Source: a virus
Virus record (IMG/VR): IMGVR_UViG_3300044845_000197
Location: 1-20,564 of that record
Length of the DNA stretch: 20,564 bases
Direction: 5' to 3' (one strand)
The position numbers and the translations under genes are program-made. Under the pieces are notes generated by a model. That model did not search any database. It was not told where the DNA came from and worked only from the letters and a program-made list of their open reading frames with translations. This document shows positions 1 to 10,100 of this stretch, piece by piece. The number at the start of each line of letters is the position of its first letter. Positions within the stretch are counted from its first letter, which is position 1.

Positions 1-3000
1 AGGGTCGCAAGGTTGGACGCCCAGCGTACAGCCTGCTCGCCCTCAATGTGCCCGTTCAGGATCTCGCCCATGACACGATCAAAGGCGTCCAGCTCCTCCT
101 GCGTGGCCCGTTCTGCCAAGTCTCCCGACTCGGAGATCGCCCTCCTCAAGTGCCGAGCGCCCGTGGCGCCGTGAATCCCGAACTCCGTCAGGGCCACCGT
201 GCCACTTGTGCGCCCGACGTACCGACGCATCAGGTTCAGGCTGCCAGTCTCGTAGTAGTCGATCACCCGGGCACCGCTAGGAAGCTCAGCCAGGAGATCA
301 ACGTCTAGACGATGCTTGGTGTGACCTTGTCCACCCTTGGCGAGGATGGCCTCAGCGCGCTTGATCTCCACGAGGCCCGCCGGGTCATTGGCCCGAAACT
401 CCTTCATGATCTCCAGGGTGTCCCGGATGACGGCTGCCGAGTTGTCCCCGCCCGCAGTATCGACGCCTTTGGTGTTCTGCACCCGCTCTCTTGCCCGGGT
501 CGTGTAGTACCGAGCGAACTCCCGGCTGAAGTCCGTAGACCACCCGATAGCTGTAGCCCAGTGCTTCGCAAGGTGCGCCTCAAGCTCCTGAATCTGCTCC
601 AGACTGGCCGTAGCCAGTCGGCGCCCATCCAGGGCCTGAGGAATGTAGCCCACGGAGTGCGGCGGTAGGCGCTGCGCACCCAGCACACCCGCCTTCTTCT
701 GGGCGTCCAGGGCACGGGTGAACACCTGCTCCAGGGCGTCCGCCGCGGCCCGCACGGAGGGGTCCTGAGACACCGCCTGTTGCTCGTCGCGCCGAGCTAG
801 GATCTCCTCGTAGACGATGCGGTCGAACTCCCGCTCCCCGTCCCCCGTTACAGCCTCAGAGACAACGCCCCGGTTGTTGGTGCGCAGCCAGTTGGAGAAG
901 GCCGCCCGGTAGTCCTGAATGGCCCGCCCTGTGAGCTTGGACTCCAGCATTTTCTTACGGATGGCTACAGTGGCCCTACGCCCGGCTGCCCCTGTCGTGA
1001 CTTCCGTGACCATACCAGCTACCATCTGCATGACAGGGTTCTTGCTGCGGGCTAGGATGATCCCGTCGCTGCGGCTTGCGATCTTGTCCGTCAGTACCCG
1101 CACCTTGTCCTGGTCGATGGGGTTCTCCCGGACCCACTCCCTCGCGTGCTCCAGCATGCGGGCCGCGAACTTCCTGGCAGGGTTCACCGTCAGGATAGGG
1201 TTGATGGTGGCCTGTGCATCGAGCGGGCCTGCGGTAGGTCCGAACTTGTCACCACGCCACCCGAGGACGTTCCCTTCGGTATCCTTGAGGCCCCCAATGC
1301 GGCGGTCCATGAGAACCTCGAAGGCAAACATCACCTCGTCCATGGCGTTCGAGGACCTCTTGGCCTTCAGCTTGACCCGGAGTACCCTCAGGATCGTGTC
1401 GAAGACTTCCCGTAGGGCGTTGCTGTACTTGCCCCCGAACGTTGGGCTGGCAGGCATCCTGAACAGCATCCGCTGGGTTGCGGCATCCGTCAAGGCCATA
1501 GTGAACAGCTCGTCCAGATTCCATGCGGCGTAGTTCGGCCCGTGGGTAACGACCGTCTTGCCGTCCCAGGTAGGGCTGTCCGGATACTGCCCCTTGACCT
1601 CCACCCGCAGGCGCTTCAGGACGTCACCCATGCGGTCCATTGCGGACACTACCTCCGGGGCCAGGAGGGGGCGCAGCGCTGGTCGGCTGTACAGGAAGAC
1701 TACCTGCTGAGTAACTGCATGGATGATCTCGTGGATAGTCGTGTCCATGGTCCAGTCTGTGGCGTCCTCTAGAAGGTCGTCTAGAGAAGCGTCCCTCATT
1801 TCCTCGACGGTACGGGCTGTGCCTTTGGGCCGCCTGTCGGTCATGCCAACACTGACGGCGCCCTCAGGCGCGGACCTACCACGCGGACCACTTTCGGGAT
1901 CGACCGTATCGGCAAACCGCTTGAAGACTACCGGGACGGTATCGAGAACCGGGTCGTCCTTACCGCCGGGCAACCGCTTGCTCAGACGCTCAAGCAGAAA
2001 CTTGGCGAGCTTCGCATGGGCCGGGTTGCGCGTCTGGCGAGTCAGTGCCAGGAGGACGTGCCTGATGGAAGTCTCCTTGACATTGTAGCCCTTCTCCGGA
2101 GTCTCTTCCCTCATATCCCGGAGCTTGGACTCTTGGGTATTGCCCGCCGTCCGGAGAACTACTGGGCCCCCGGACTTCGTAGCAGGGCGCTGCTTCGTCC
2201 AGTTGTTGCTGGCCGAGCCGAGGATAGCATGATCCGCCTCCGTCAGCAGCTCAACGAGGTAGTTCTCATGCAGCCCCGTCATGCCCCCGTCGTCGCGCTC
2301 AAACAGCTCCCTGACTCGCGTGCGGGTCTTGGTGTAGTCCCCTGCCTTGTGGGCCTCCCGCATTTCGACCACAGCTTCCCGAAGCTCTTGGACAAAGCTC
2401 TTGGGTGCTGATGGACCCTGCGGGGCTTCCTTGCCAGCGGCAACGGCGTCAGCCGCTTCCTTCTGGATGCGCGCTCGTTCCTGGGCTGCGGCCTCGTCAG
2501 CCTCGAGCTTGGCCTCTTCCTTGGCCTCGTTGGGACGCCCATCGTACTCGTTCTCGATCTCCCGCCGGAGGTCGTCGGGCATCACTTTCTTGGCGGTGAT
2601 GTTGTCCCCAGTCAGCTCGGTCAGGGCCTGGGCCTGCTCCTGCCGGCGAACCTCCGGGGGCTTGTCGAGCTTCTCTCGGATGGCCTTGTCGATCATGTCC
2701 TGGGCCATGTTCAGGTTTGCGACCTCAGCCGCGCCCCGGTAAGCACTGGCCGCGGGTAGCGTGCCGAACAGGGCGCCCGCCGCGGTAGCGATGGCGTAGT
2801 CCTCCGCAGTCTGCCGCCCGGTGGCAAGATCTGCAGCGAACGTCACGGCCAGCTCCGAGGCCGTGGACTCCGCGATGGCTGAGGCAACAGCACTGCGGGT
2901 CTTACCGGCGGCCATATAGGCTCCAGAGCCGATCCGGGCAGCACGGAACATGCCTGCTGTCGCGACGGATACGGCCATACCCAAGGGGTCGGCCAAGGAG

Positions 3001-3806
3001 GCCAAGGTGCCCGCCGCGAACGTCTGCCAGCCGCCAGCGTCCTGGTAGTGCTTGTTGTTCTCCCTGCGCCTGTTCTGCGCCCCTATGATACGCAAGACAG
3101 CCGCAGGGCTGTTGGCGTCCTCGTCAAGCTCCTCGATCTCCTCCAGAGTGCGGTCCTTGATGGTGTCATTACGAACCAGCATCCAATCCCAACCATCGGG
3201 ACGCTGCTCTTGGTCACGCAAGGCCACGTCGAGAACCTGCCATCCGAGCATGGTGTCCGGATCACCAAGGGCAACTCGGACAGTATCCATGAACTGGATA
3301 CCCTCTCGGCGTGTTTCGTCTGCAAGGCGGGCCTCCTGGGCAGCCGCAATGTTCTCCGGCTGTGTCGCAGTAGGCGCTACGATATTGGCCGGCAGAGCCG
3401 CGCGCGGGGCGACAGCGGGAGCAGGCGCCGCAGAAGCAATGATCGAGGCGTCTGTCGGCAACCCGTCGATCACCCGCGTGAGCTTCTCAACGTAGTCTTT
3501 GTCCGTGGCATACCCGCCTGCCTTCAGGGCCTCGGCAAACTCCCTGGAAGTCTTTGCCGTAAGGGCACGAGGGTAGCGACGCTCCAGTAGCCCGAGCACC
3601 TCCCGTGTGCCGTCCTCGCGGGACGCGAACACACGGTAGGCATCATTGTATTTCTCCACGCGGTCAAAGGCACGAAAACCTTTGCCGCTGGGGTCCTTGA
3701 TGTTGAACAGGTTGTGGCTGTCTTCGCCATTGGGGCCCTTGATGGTCTTGGCTCCGCCAGCGGTCTCAAGCTGGGCAAGGCCAGCCAGGAATCGTTCAAT
3801 GCTCAT
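1..3806 (-). CDS. Large internal virion (ejection) protein, T7 gp16-like; 3' end outside window
   Basis: The frame is open from an ATG at 3806, with an AGGAG ribosome binding site just upstream, to the left edge: at least 1268 residues, with the C-terminus missing. Residues 1-112 look like a FlgJ/LytG-type glucosaminidase domain: FLAGLAQLETAGG with likely catalytic Glu14, then LFNIKD near 33, RYPRAL near 77 and AGGYATDKDYVEKL near 96. T7 gp16 instead starts with an SLT-type transglycosylase. An Ala/Pro linker (about 118-150) and an Ala/Gly-rich hydrophobic stretch (about 255-355) follow; the latter could insert into or cross a membrane. A charged, probably coiled-coil part spans about 370-480. 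HEIIH at 692-696, with NLDELF (Glu766) downstream, is a zinc metallopeptidase-type motif. It is the last of the gp14/15/16-like series, so by analogy it is ejected into the cell envelope, digests peptidoglycan and helps form the DNA channel. Assignment as the gp16 counterpart is firm from order and size; peptidase activity is inference. Confidence 0.9.
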   Translation of the reverse strand, partial: MSIERFLAGLAQLETAGGAKTIKGPNGEDSHNLFNIKDPSGKGFRAFDRVEKYNDAYRVFASREDGTREVLGLLERRYPRALTAKTSREFAEALKAGGYATDKDYVEKLTRVIDGLPTDASIIASAAPAPAVAPRAALPANIVAPTATQPENIAAAQEARLADETRREGIQFMDTVRVALGDPDTMLGWQVLDVALRDQEQRPDGWDWMLVRNDTIKDRTLEEIEELDEDANSPAAVLRIIGAQNRRRENNKHYQDAGGWQTFAAGTLASLADPLGMAVSVATAGMFRAARIGSGAYMAAGKTRSAVASAIAESTASELAVTFAADLATGRQTAEDYAIATAAGALFGTLPAASAYRGAAEVANLNMAQDMIDKAIREKLDKPPEVRRQEQAQALTELTGDNITAKKVMPDDLRREIENEYDGRPNEAKEEAKLEADEAAAQERARIQKEAADAVAAGKEAPQGPSAPKSFVQELREAVVEMREAHKAGDYTKTRTRVRELFERDDGGMTGLHENYLVELLTEADHAILGSASNNWTKQRPATKSGGPVVLRTAGNTQESKLRDMREETPEKGYNVKETSIRHVLLALTRQTRNPAHAKLAKFLLERLSKRLPGGKDDPVLDTVPVVFKRFADTVDPESGPRGRSAPEGAVSVGMTDRRPKGTARTVEEMRDASLDDLLEDATDWTMDTTIHEIIHAVTQQVVFLYSRPALRPLLAPEVVSAMDRMGDVLKRLRVEVKGQYPDSPTWDGKTVVTHGPNYAAWNLDELFTMALTDAATQRMLFRMPASPTFGGKYSNALREVFDTILRVLRVKLKAKRSSNAMDEVMFAFEVLMDRRIGGLKDTEGNVLGWRGDKFGPTAGPLDAQATINPILTVNPARKFAARMLEHAREWVRENPIDQDKVRVLTDKIASRSDGIILARSKNPVMQMVAGMVTEVTTGAAGRRATVAIRKKMLESKLTGRAIQDYRAAFSNWLRTNNRGVVSEAVTGDGEREFDRIVYEEILARRDEQQAVSQDPSVRAAADALEQVFTRALDAQKKAGVLGAQRLPPHSVGYIPQALDGRRLATASLEQIQELEAHLAKHWATAIGWSTDFSREFARYYTTRARERVQNTKGVDTAGGDNSAAVIRDTLEIMKEFRANDPAGLVEIKRAEAILAKGGQGHTKHRLDVDLLAELPSGARVIDYYETGSLNLMRRYVGRTSGTVALTEFGIHGATGARHLRRAISESGDLAERATQEELDAFDRVMGEILNGHIEGEQAVRWASNLAT

Positions 3807-3838
3807 GGTTCTCCTGAGAGCCCTGTGGGCCGTCTAGG

Positions 3839-6037
3839 TTACTGTGAAAGCCCCGTGTCGAACTCTGGGCTAACGGTGTTGCCCACACCAGCGCGCGGGA
3901 TGCGGGCCAGTGCCTGTGAGGTTATGTGCCGCTGGAGATCCTGCTTCCGGATAACTACCCGAATGATGTCCCCATCCTTTCCTACGGCAGTGGTGAAGAA
4001 CACCAAGTCCTGGGCAGGGTCGTCATCAGACCCGCCGGGTAGGCGCATGATCACATCAGCCTCGTTGATCTTGGCGCCTTTGCCGAGCTTCTCCTGGATG
4101 ACTGCCTCGAAAGCAGGGGCAATGGCAGCCCCTCTATACCCCGCGCCAGAAAAGAACTCCCACGGTTCCTTGGAGGAACCGCTCTTGTCGAGGTAGAAGT
4201 GCGGGCCAATGGACTTCGCGGTGGACTGTACCCGTGCCCAAGCGTTCGCAACGGCAGAGCTGTCGTCCATCCCAACAGGGGAGCGATCTACCTCCATGCC
4301 CACAAGACTGCCCAGAAGTTTCTTGGACTGGTCCGTAGCAAGATTCGGCCCGAAGAACTTGTCCGCCCAGTCATCGACAGTTTTGGCGATGGCCTTCTTG
4401 ACCTTATCAGGGCGCGCCTTGGTAGCAGCGGCACGGATGGGCTCCGCAAGAATCCTGGACCGTGCTTCGGCAAAGGCAAGCTGGGGTGTGGTAGCTGGGT
4501 TGCCCCGGGAGTCTCGTTGATTGATGAGACCTTCGTACTCCTCGATCACCCGCATGGTGAATGGGGACCAGTAGCCAGAGGACTTGGCACGCTCAAGGCC
4601 CAGTTGCTGGACAATACGGAGTTGCGCGTCGAACTCTGAGGACCATTGCGTAGCCTGCTCCAGGGCAGCCGCACGTTGTTCCATTGCTGGAATCTTGTGC
4701 GGGCCTGCGTTAAGGATGAACTGCGCGGTCGCCTTAGGGTCCGGGTAGACCTGACCGAACTTGGTGTCCGCTGCGATGTTCAGTTCCCTGTTGGTATGCA
4801 CGCCCAGGTCCTTTGCCCGTGCAGCCCCACCCGGAATATCGAACACCGCCATAGCTCGGTTATCTTGTACCGCCTCAGGTGCAGTCCCACGGACCTTTGC
4901 ACCGAGCCCCTTGCGGATGGCCGCCGCGGTTGCCTTAGCCTCGGCAGCAGTTTGGGCGTGCTGCTGTCCCCACATACGCATGAGATCGTTCTGGGTAATC
5001 AGGTCCGCAGGGATACCCGTGCGGATGCGCAACTCGTCGTTGATCTTCCGAGCTTCGCCAAGGAGTTCCTCTACGCTACCGAACCGCTTGCTGCTCATGC
5101 CGTACACACTTTCCCACAGGTCGGGATGGTCCCCAATGGACTTGCCGATCTCTTGGCTGGCGCGGGTGCGCACCATCTGCTCCAGGCGGTCCTGTACAGC
5201 AGTGGGGATACTCTGCCACAGTTCTGGCGTTTCCTTGAATACGCTGATTGTGGCGAACCTGCCGGCCGCCACCTGGGCCTCAAGGTGCCGCGCAAGTTGG
5301 GCATCCCGCACCTCAGGGTTCTCCCCTGGGGCTATCGGAGCGATGTCGCTTAGGAGCTTGGACACGTAGGCTCGCCGGTCTTCGACGCTCCATGTGGAGC
5401 CCGCGTTCTTGGCTGCCGTCTCGAATGCCGTGACGTGTGCGCCGATGGCATTATCCCGTGCAACAAGCGCCTTCTTCTGTGACCAGGACTTATGGGCCTT
5501 GGCCTGTTCCTTCATCAGAAGGGGTAGGCTACCCATAACCTGGGACTTCCAGACAGTATCCCGATCCGCGTCCCCAGTCTCCAGAGAAGACAAACGCTTC
5601 TGCAGAACCTGGACGTACTCGTCGGGCGGAATCTCGGAGTCCTGCTCCATAGTGTCCCGCAGGGCCAGCTCTGCGCGGGCAGCGTCAGCTTTGCCCTCGT
5701 AGGCCCGCGCCCCGAGCACCTCGTCGGTGTCACCGAAGGCCCTGGCCCAGGCGGGGCGCTGCTCGTCGATGTCCGCGGCAGCCTCCCCTTGGGCCACCCT
5801 GCTGGCGCCACGCAGGAACCGGGCCTCACGCTCCCGCTGGATGGCAGGCGCAAGCGTCCGCTGGCTGAACCGCGCCAAGCTGTCTAGCGTACTGTTCGCC
5901 GCGCTAGGGTTGGTGGGGGAGAAGTTGGTGTTGATCCCGGTGTTCACTCCACCCTGGACCCCGCCACGGATGCTGACGGTATCCGGGGCGCTTCCCGGGC
6001 CTACCGGCTGGCGGTCAGGCAATGCGTAAGAGTCCAA
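3839..6037 (-). CDS. Internal virion protein, T7 gp15-like
   Basis: This 732-residue protein is close in length to T7 gp15 (747) and lies between the gp14-like and gp16-like genes, which is the basis for the call. Known gp15-type proteins sit in the internal core of the capsid and are ejected to build the periplasmic part of the DNA channel. The N-terminus (about 1-45) is Gly/Asn/Pro-rich and probably disordered. The rest is rich in charged and Ala residues and is predicted to be mainly helical, with a long Lys/Ala stretch near 330-400. No catalytic motif is evident. The start is a TTG at 6037, preceded five bases upstream by AAGGAG, and the gp14-like gene ends just before it at 6047. No in-frame ATG near the N-terminus has comparable ribosome binding support, so TTG is the best start. 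A 32-base gap with no terminator separates it from the gp16-like gene. Confidence 0.88.
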   Translation of the reverse strand: MDSYALPDRQPVGPGSAPDTVSIRGGVQGGVNTGINTNFSPTNPSAANSTLDSLARFSQRTLAPAIQREREARFLRGASRVAQGEAAADIDEQRPAWARAFGDTDEVLGARAYEGKADAARAELALRDTMEQDSEIPPDEYVQVLQKRLSSLETGDADRDTVWKSQVMGSLPLLMKEQAKAHKSWSQKKALVARDNAIGAHVTAFETAAKNAGSTWSVEDRRAYVSKLLSDIAPIAPGENPEVRDAQLARHLEAQVAAGRFATISVFKETPELWQSIPTAVQDRLEQMVRTRASQEIGKSIGDHPDLWESVYGMSSKRFGSVEELLGEARKINDELRIRTGIPADLITQNDLMRMWGQQHAQTAAEAKATAAAIRKGLGAKVRGTAPEAVQDNRAMAVFDIPGGAARAKDLGVHTNRELNIAADTKFGQVYPDPKATAQFILNAGPHKIPAMEQRAAALEQATQWSSEFDAQLRIVQQLGLERAKSSGYWSPFTMRVIEEYEGLINQRDSRGNPATTPQLAFAEARSRILAEPIRAAATKARPDKVKKAIAKTVDDWADKFFGPNLATDQSKKLLGSLVGMEVDRSPVGMDDSSAVANAWARVQSTAKSIGPHFYLDKSGSSKEPWEFFSGAGYRGAAIAPAFEAVIQEKLGKGAKINEADVIMRLPGGSDDDPAQDLVFFTTAVGKDGDIIRVVIRKQDLQRHITSQALARIPRAGVGNTVSPEFDTGLSQ

Positions 6038-6042
6038 GGTGT

Positions 6043-6048
6043 CTCCTT
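6043..6048 (-). promoter_or_regulatory. Ribosome binding site that fixes the TTG start of the gp15-like gene
   Basis: AAGGAG on the minus strand stands five bases before the TTG at 6037-6035. It overlaps the stop of the upstream gp14-like gene, so the two genes are probably translationally coupled. Confidence 0.75.
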
Positions 6049-6793
6049 ATTCGTCGAGCTGCCCGCGGCGGGATACAAAGTCCCCACCGAAGACAGGAGT
6101 GTCTGTTGCGCTCTGCGTGGGCCTCTTGCTGAAGAACCCTGCGCCCCAGTTAACCAGGGGCCTGAGGAGGTCCTTGTCCAGGGCAGTAGTCAGCAACTGG
6201 GACATCACGCCCGGGCTGTAGGGGTCATTGCCAGCTGGGCTCGAAGTCATGTCCAGGTTGGTGTTGATGATGCTGGTATCCTGCCCAGCGATCATGGACT
6301 CCTGCATGTCCCCGATGGCGTCCGCGTCCCCAACAAGGCGGAACCGGCTATCCATCATGCGCCGCTGCTCCAGCCGCTGCCCTGCCAGGGCCTGGGTCGC
6401 CAGGGCGACGTCTAGGAAGCCCCCAGAGGCGCCGGAGAAGGCGGAAGCGGCATGGGTAGCTCCTGCCTCCTCAGAGGCCCGTAGGCGGGCTTCTAGGCCC
6501 CCTGCTGAGGATGCCTGCTGCTCCCGGATGCTGGCGCCTTGCGCCCGCGCGATGGCGGCCTCCCGGCCGCGGACAAAGCGTGCGTTGTTGATGCTCTGCA
6601 GGGCACGGCTCAGGCTGGCGACCGAGGCCGCCCGCTGGTTGGCCGCACCGCGAACAACCTCCCGGGAACTCGCGAGGGCATCCGCAACCTTGCGGTTGGA
6701 CTTCCGGATGCTGCGCTCAGTGTCACTCTTAATTAGGGCGCCGCCAAGCTCGAACATAGCGCCGATGGTGTCCATGGGTACAGAACTGTTCAT
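6047..6793 (-). CDS. Internal virion protein, T7 gp14-like
   Basis: This 248-residue protein occupies the gene 14 position, after tail tube B and a small gene. The N-terminal part has a mildly hydrophobic stretch (about 8-22), then a long Ala/Arg/Ser-rich helical region (about 25-130). The segment SAFSGASGGFLDVAL near 118-132 resembles the conserved ASG.SGG segment of phage gp14-family proteins, which are ejected and form the outer-membrane part of the DNA channel. The C-terminus is polar, with a short GAGFFSKRP segment near 220. The ATG at 6793 has AGGAG at good spacing, and the stop TAA overlaps the ribosome binding site of the next gene. Family assignment rests on order, composition and that short motif, not on a similarity search. 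Confidence 0.82.
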   Translation of the reverse strand: MNSSVPMDTIGAMFELGGALIKSDTERSIRKSNRKVADALASSREVVRGAANQRAASVASLSRALQSINNARFVRGREAAIARAQGASIREQQASSAGGLEARLRASEEAGATHAASAFSGASGGFLDVALATQALAGQRLEQRRMMDSRFRLVGDADAIGDMQESMIAGQDTSIINTNLDMTSSPAGNDPYSPGVMSQLLTTALDKDLLRPLVNWGAGFFSKRPTQSATDTPVFGGDFVSRRGQLDE

Positions 6794-6801
6794 GGATTCT
6801 C

Positions 6802-7125
6802 CTACACCCTGCGGGTGACGTTGAAGTACCGGCTCTCGTACTCCAGGCGGACGACTGTGAGCGGGGCCCAGAGGTATGACCCAAAGGTGGCGGCATAGTC
6901 GTCACGTGGGGCCATCACTGGGAGGGAGAAAGACGCGGTGTCGAACGGGAACAGGACGGTTACGTCCTCGATACTGGGATCTTGGGTGGCTTCCTCTTGC
7001 AGTACCCCGGACTCTACGTGCCCCTGTTCAGGTGGAAGTGCCCCGAGTTCCCACAGGGGGTTACTCGGGGGCGGCAGTACAGTCGAGGTGGACGGTAGAG
7101 TGGGCCACCCCGGTATGGATGCCAT
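6802..7125 (-). CDS. Hypothetical protein in the T7 gene 13 position
   Basis: This is a 107-residue protein I do not recognise. The first half is Pro/Ser/Thr-rich and acidic (PSTSTVLPPPSNPLWEL near 11-27), likely extended. The second half (about 52-107) looks folded, with alternating hydrophobic residues and a basic end (NVTRRV). The ATG at 7125 is preceded by AAGGAG, which overlaps the tube B stop at 7137; the gp14-like gene begins nine bases after this stop. Its place between tube B and gp14 matches T7 gene 13, a minor virion/assembly gene, so a virion or assembly role is likely by position only. It has good coding character for its neighbourhood and a strong ribosome binding site, so I consider it real. 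Confidence 0.75.
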   Translation of the reverse strand: MASIPGWPTLPSTSTVLPPPSNPLWELGALPPEQGHVESGVLQEEATQDPSIEDVTVLFPFDTASFSLPVMAPRDDYAATFGSYLWAPLTVVRLEYESRYFNVTRRV

Positions 7126-7136
7126 ACGGGGTCTCC

Positions 7137-10100
7137 TTAGTAGTTGGGTAGGGCTGCGGTGGGTGGGACGAAGGACGAGGTATGGAGGGCTTTCTTGGTG
7201 ATGCGAAGGTCATCAAGGCGGCCTGACCAGAAGTTGGCGCCACCTCCCCATCTAGCGCCAATGCTTAGGGAGGTACTGTTTAAGTTATAACTTCCCACCG
7301 GAAACACGAGGGGGAGAGGACTCAGAGGCCCCTCGTCGCCCTCGTCGGCGAATAGCTCAACGCCGTTAGCAAACACCCAGACCAGATTAATGTCGTAAGT
7401 AAAGAGCCCTTTGGGTGTAGTTGTGTTTGCAGGGTAGAACTTCTTAACAAACTCTACGTGCACCCACTGATCTCTTGGAAAGGTAGTTCTAGGGTTAGTG
7501 TTCAGGGCAAGCTGAATCGAAAGTACATTTTCAGTCGTTAACACAAAAGTTAGCTTGTTGTCACTTCTCACGTACAAGCCGAATCCTGACGATGTGTTGC
7601 TAGTCCGCGTGTCAACGATAATACGTGACCCAGTTGCCGCACTATTCAGGAACACCCATGCCTGAACCGTGAAGTCCCCAGCCGCGAAGTTCCCAATGTC
7701 AGTAACCTGGAGAAAGTCATTAGACCCGCCGAACAACCCGCAACCCGCCCCAAACTTCGGGTCTGTGCCACTTATCTGCGCATCCCCGGACACAACGATG
7801 GTCCTCGGTGAGCTGCTGCGATCAACAAAGCCCGGCCCCTCAAAGTCCAAGGCAAGTACCACGTTTGCCCAGTTAGGATCCCCTGGTGGGGGCGGCGGTG
7901 GGGGCGCGCCTCGTAGGCCAGCCCCCACGGTTGACCCCTGGGCCCGCAGTTGGTATGACAACCCACCAGTGTCAACCGTGTGCACCCGCAGGGTCTGTAC
8001 AGTGGTCTCCCCGCCCACTAGTGGCAGCCCGTTCCGGTCCAGCAGGAACGGCACACCCGGGATGAAGTAGGACTGGAAGCCAACCCCATACCACCCAGCA
8101 TTGGGGCCCAAGCCAAGGACCCTGTTCGTCCTGCAACCGGCGTACCCAAAGGCCCGCCCCGCGGCTTGGAAGCTGTCGTCGCCAACAGGGGGCTTCACGC
8201 CAACCCCGTTTGTGACCATGCTGTCCAAGAACGGGCGCTCGTCGGGCTCAACATCCAGCGCAATGGAGTCCACGATGATGTGCCCGTTCCTACGGAACAC
8301 CAACCGCAGGTACCCGTTGTAGGTGCTGAGGCCGTAGAGTACCCCGAGGGTGGGGGAGAACGTCCACTTGTGCCAGGACCGATGCGCCGTCTTCCCGTTC
8401 AGGTAGTCCTTGAACTGGTAGACGTAGACGGTGTTGTGATCCGCCGTAGTACGCACGAAGGCGAAGTTCGGGGTGTCGTGCACCACGAGCCCCACCGGGG
8501 CACCCTTGATGTAGTCGTCCAGCTCGTCGCTGACCTCCTCCACTACCGGGCTACCATCCACCTCACCCGGGCGGAAGCGGTGCAGGCTACCGGAGATACC
8601 ATTCGCCTTCGTGAACAGCATGTAGTTCTCACCCATGACAGGTTGAACCGCAGACGCCGAGGGGATGGTGGACATCACGGATGCGTTCACCTGCCCAGGC
8701 ACGAAGGGGCGACGGCCATTGATGCTGTACTGCTGGGCATCCCCAAACAGGATCAAGTTCAGGTCGAACTTCAGGGCCTTCCTGAGGGTATCCTCCTCAC
8801 CGCCGATGATGCCGAAGTTCACAGGGTCCGCAGAGGAAACCGTGACCACGCTGGCCCTGAAGAAGTTGAGGTAGTCCCCGACGACTGAGGTGTTGACGGC
8901 GTTCTTGGCGCCGATCATCAGACGGTCTTGGAAGACCGTCAGCATGTCTACACGACCATCCCGCAGGAACTCCGGCGGCTTGTTCGTGGTGGCGTCACCC
9001 GAGCGGTTAGGCTGGTAGTCCGGGAAGCTCAGGCCCGTGAGGGCGCGGATGGCAGCGGGGCTACTGCCGATGTGGAATGTGTTTCCGATGACCGTGCCGA
9101 AGCACAACCCGCGGGTGGGTTGGAAGGTCGTGCCCGCAGCCTCCTCCCAGGAGACCTCGGTGTAGGCCCCAGTGCTGCCATCTTTCGCCACTGCCTTCAT
9201 GTAGAAGGCCACAGCATCAGCGCCATCCTGGGCCCTCACCCTGACAATCTTGCCAGGGAAGTGCACGCTGGTCAGAGTCTCGACGGACTTGACAGTGTTG
9301 CCCGCGGCGGTCATCAGGCTCTGATCCCCGCCATCATCCACTTCCACGTCCTCGATAGAGGGGTCAGTGATGGCGACAGAGCTACCGACAACAGAGACCG
9401 TAGCGCCAGCAGACAGGAAGCCGCTGTTCGTAAGCTCCGCAGCCAAGCGCGCAGCCACGGACTCCGGGCTGGACAGCGCCAGGGCGTCACCCGCCCATTT
9501 CGTCGCGGCGCTGTTGTATACGTTCGTGCGGTCGTTGACTTTCTTCAGGTAGTCCGGGTCGGTCGCCAACAGGTCCGAGGTATCCAGGGCCTCAGGATAA
9601 GACGCACTCGGGGTAGTGAAGGACACCGAGAACTTGTTGTTGCCCCGGATCAGGTTGATCTGGAAGGTCCGACTGTACGCACCCCCGCGCACCCAAACAA
9701 TGTGGCGCTGCTGGTTCCCCTCGACCAGGAAGTTTTCCGTGGTTGTGAAGGCAACCGGAAGAGTATTTCCGGACATCACAAGGAAGCGTCCAAGTGGCGT
9801 GATAGCCTTGACGCCACCAGCCAGCAGGAGGTCCAGGTCGGCGTCAGGAGTCTGCCTGGAAATGAGTAGCTGTGCACCCGTGGCGTCGTTCACCACAGTC
9901 AGGTCCGGCAGGACGCTGCCGGGTGGACGTGCCTTAGTTCTCATGGTGACGCTGAAGGGCGCACCGTTAACTTGGAATGAGGTAGTCTGGGTTATGGTGG
10001 CATCCTGACTGGTAGACGCATTCGGCGCGCCCGCGGATTCTACCGCGCTGAGCTGGATAGAGCCCTTCCGCCGGCTCAGGCCGCGGACGGGATCGCTCAC

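Noticed and set aside
3807-3838. GC hairpin (GCCC-ACA-GGGC on the minus strand) between gp15-like and gp16-like genes as terminator
   Set aside because: The stem is short and there is no following T-run; the gene pair is expected to be co-transcribed.
8928-9869. Plus-strand frame of 313 residues opposite tail tube B
   Set aside because: Its translation is Arg/Gly/His-rich with no domain, and it is fully contained antisense in a confident gene.
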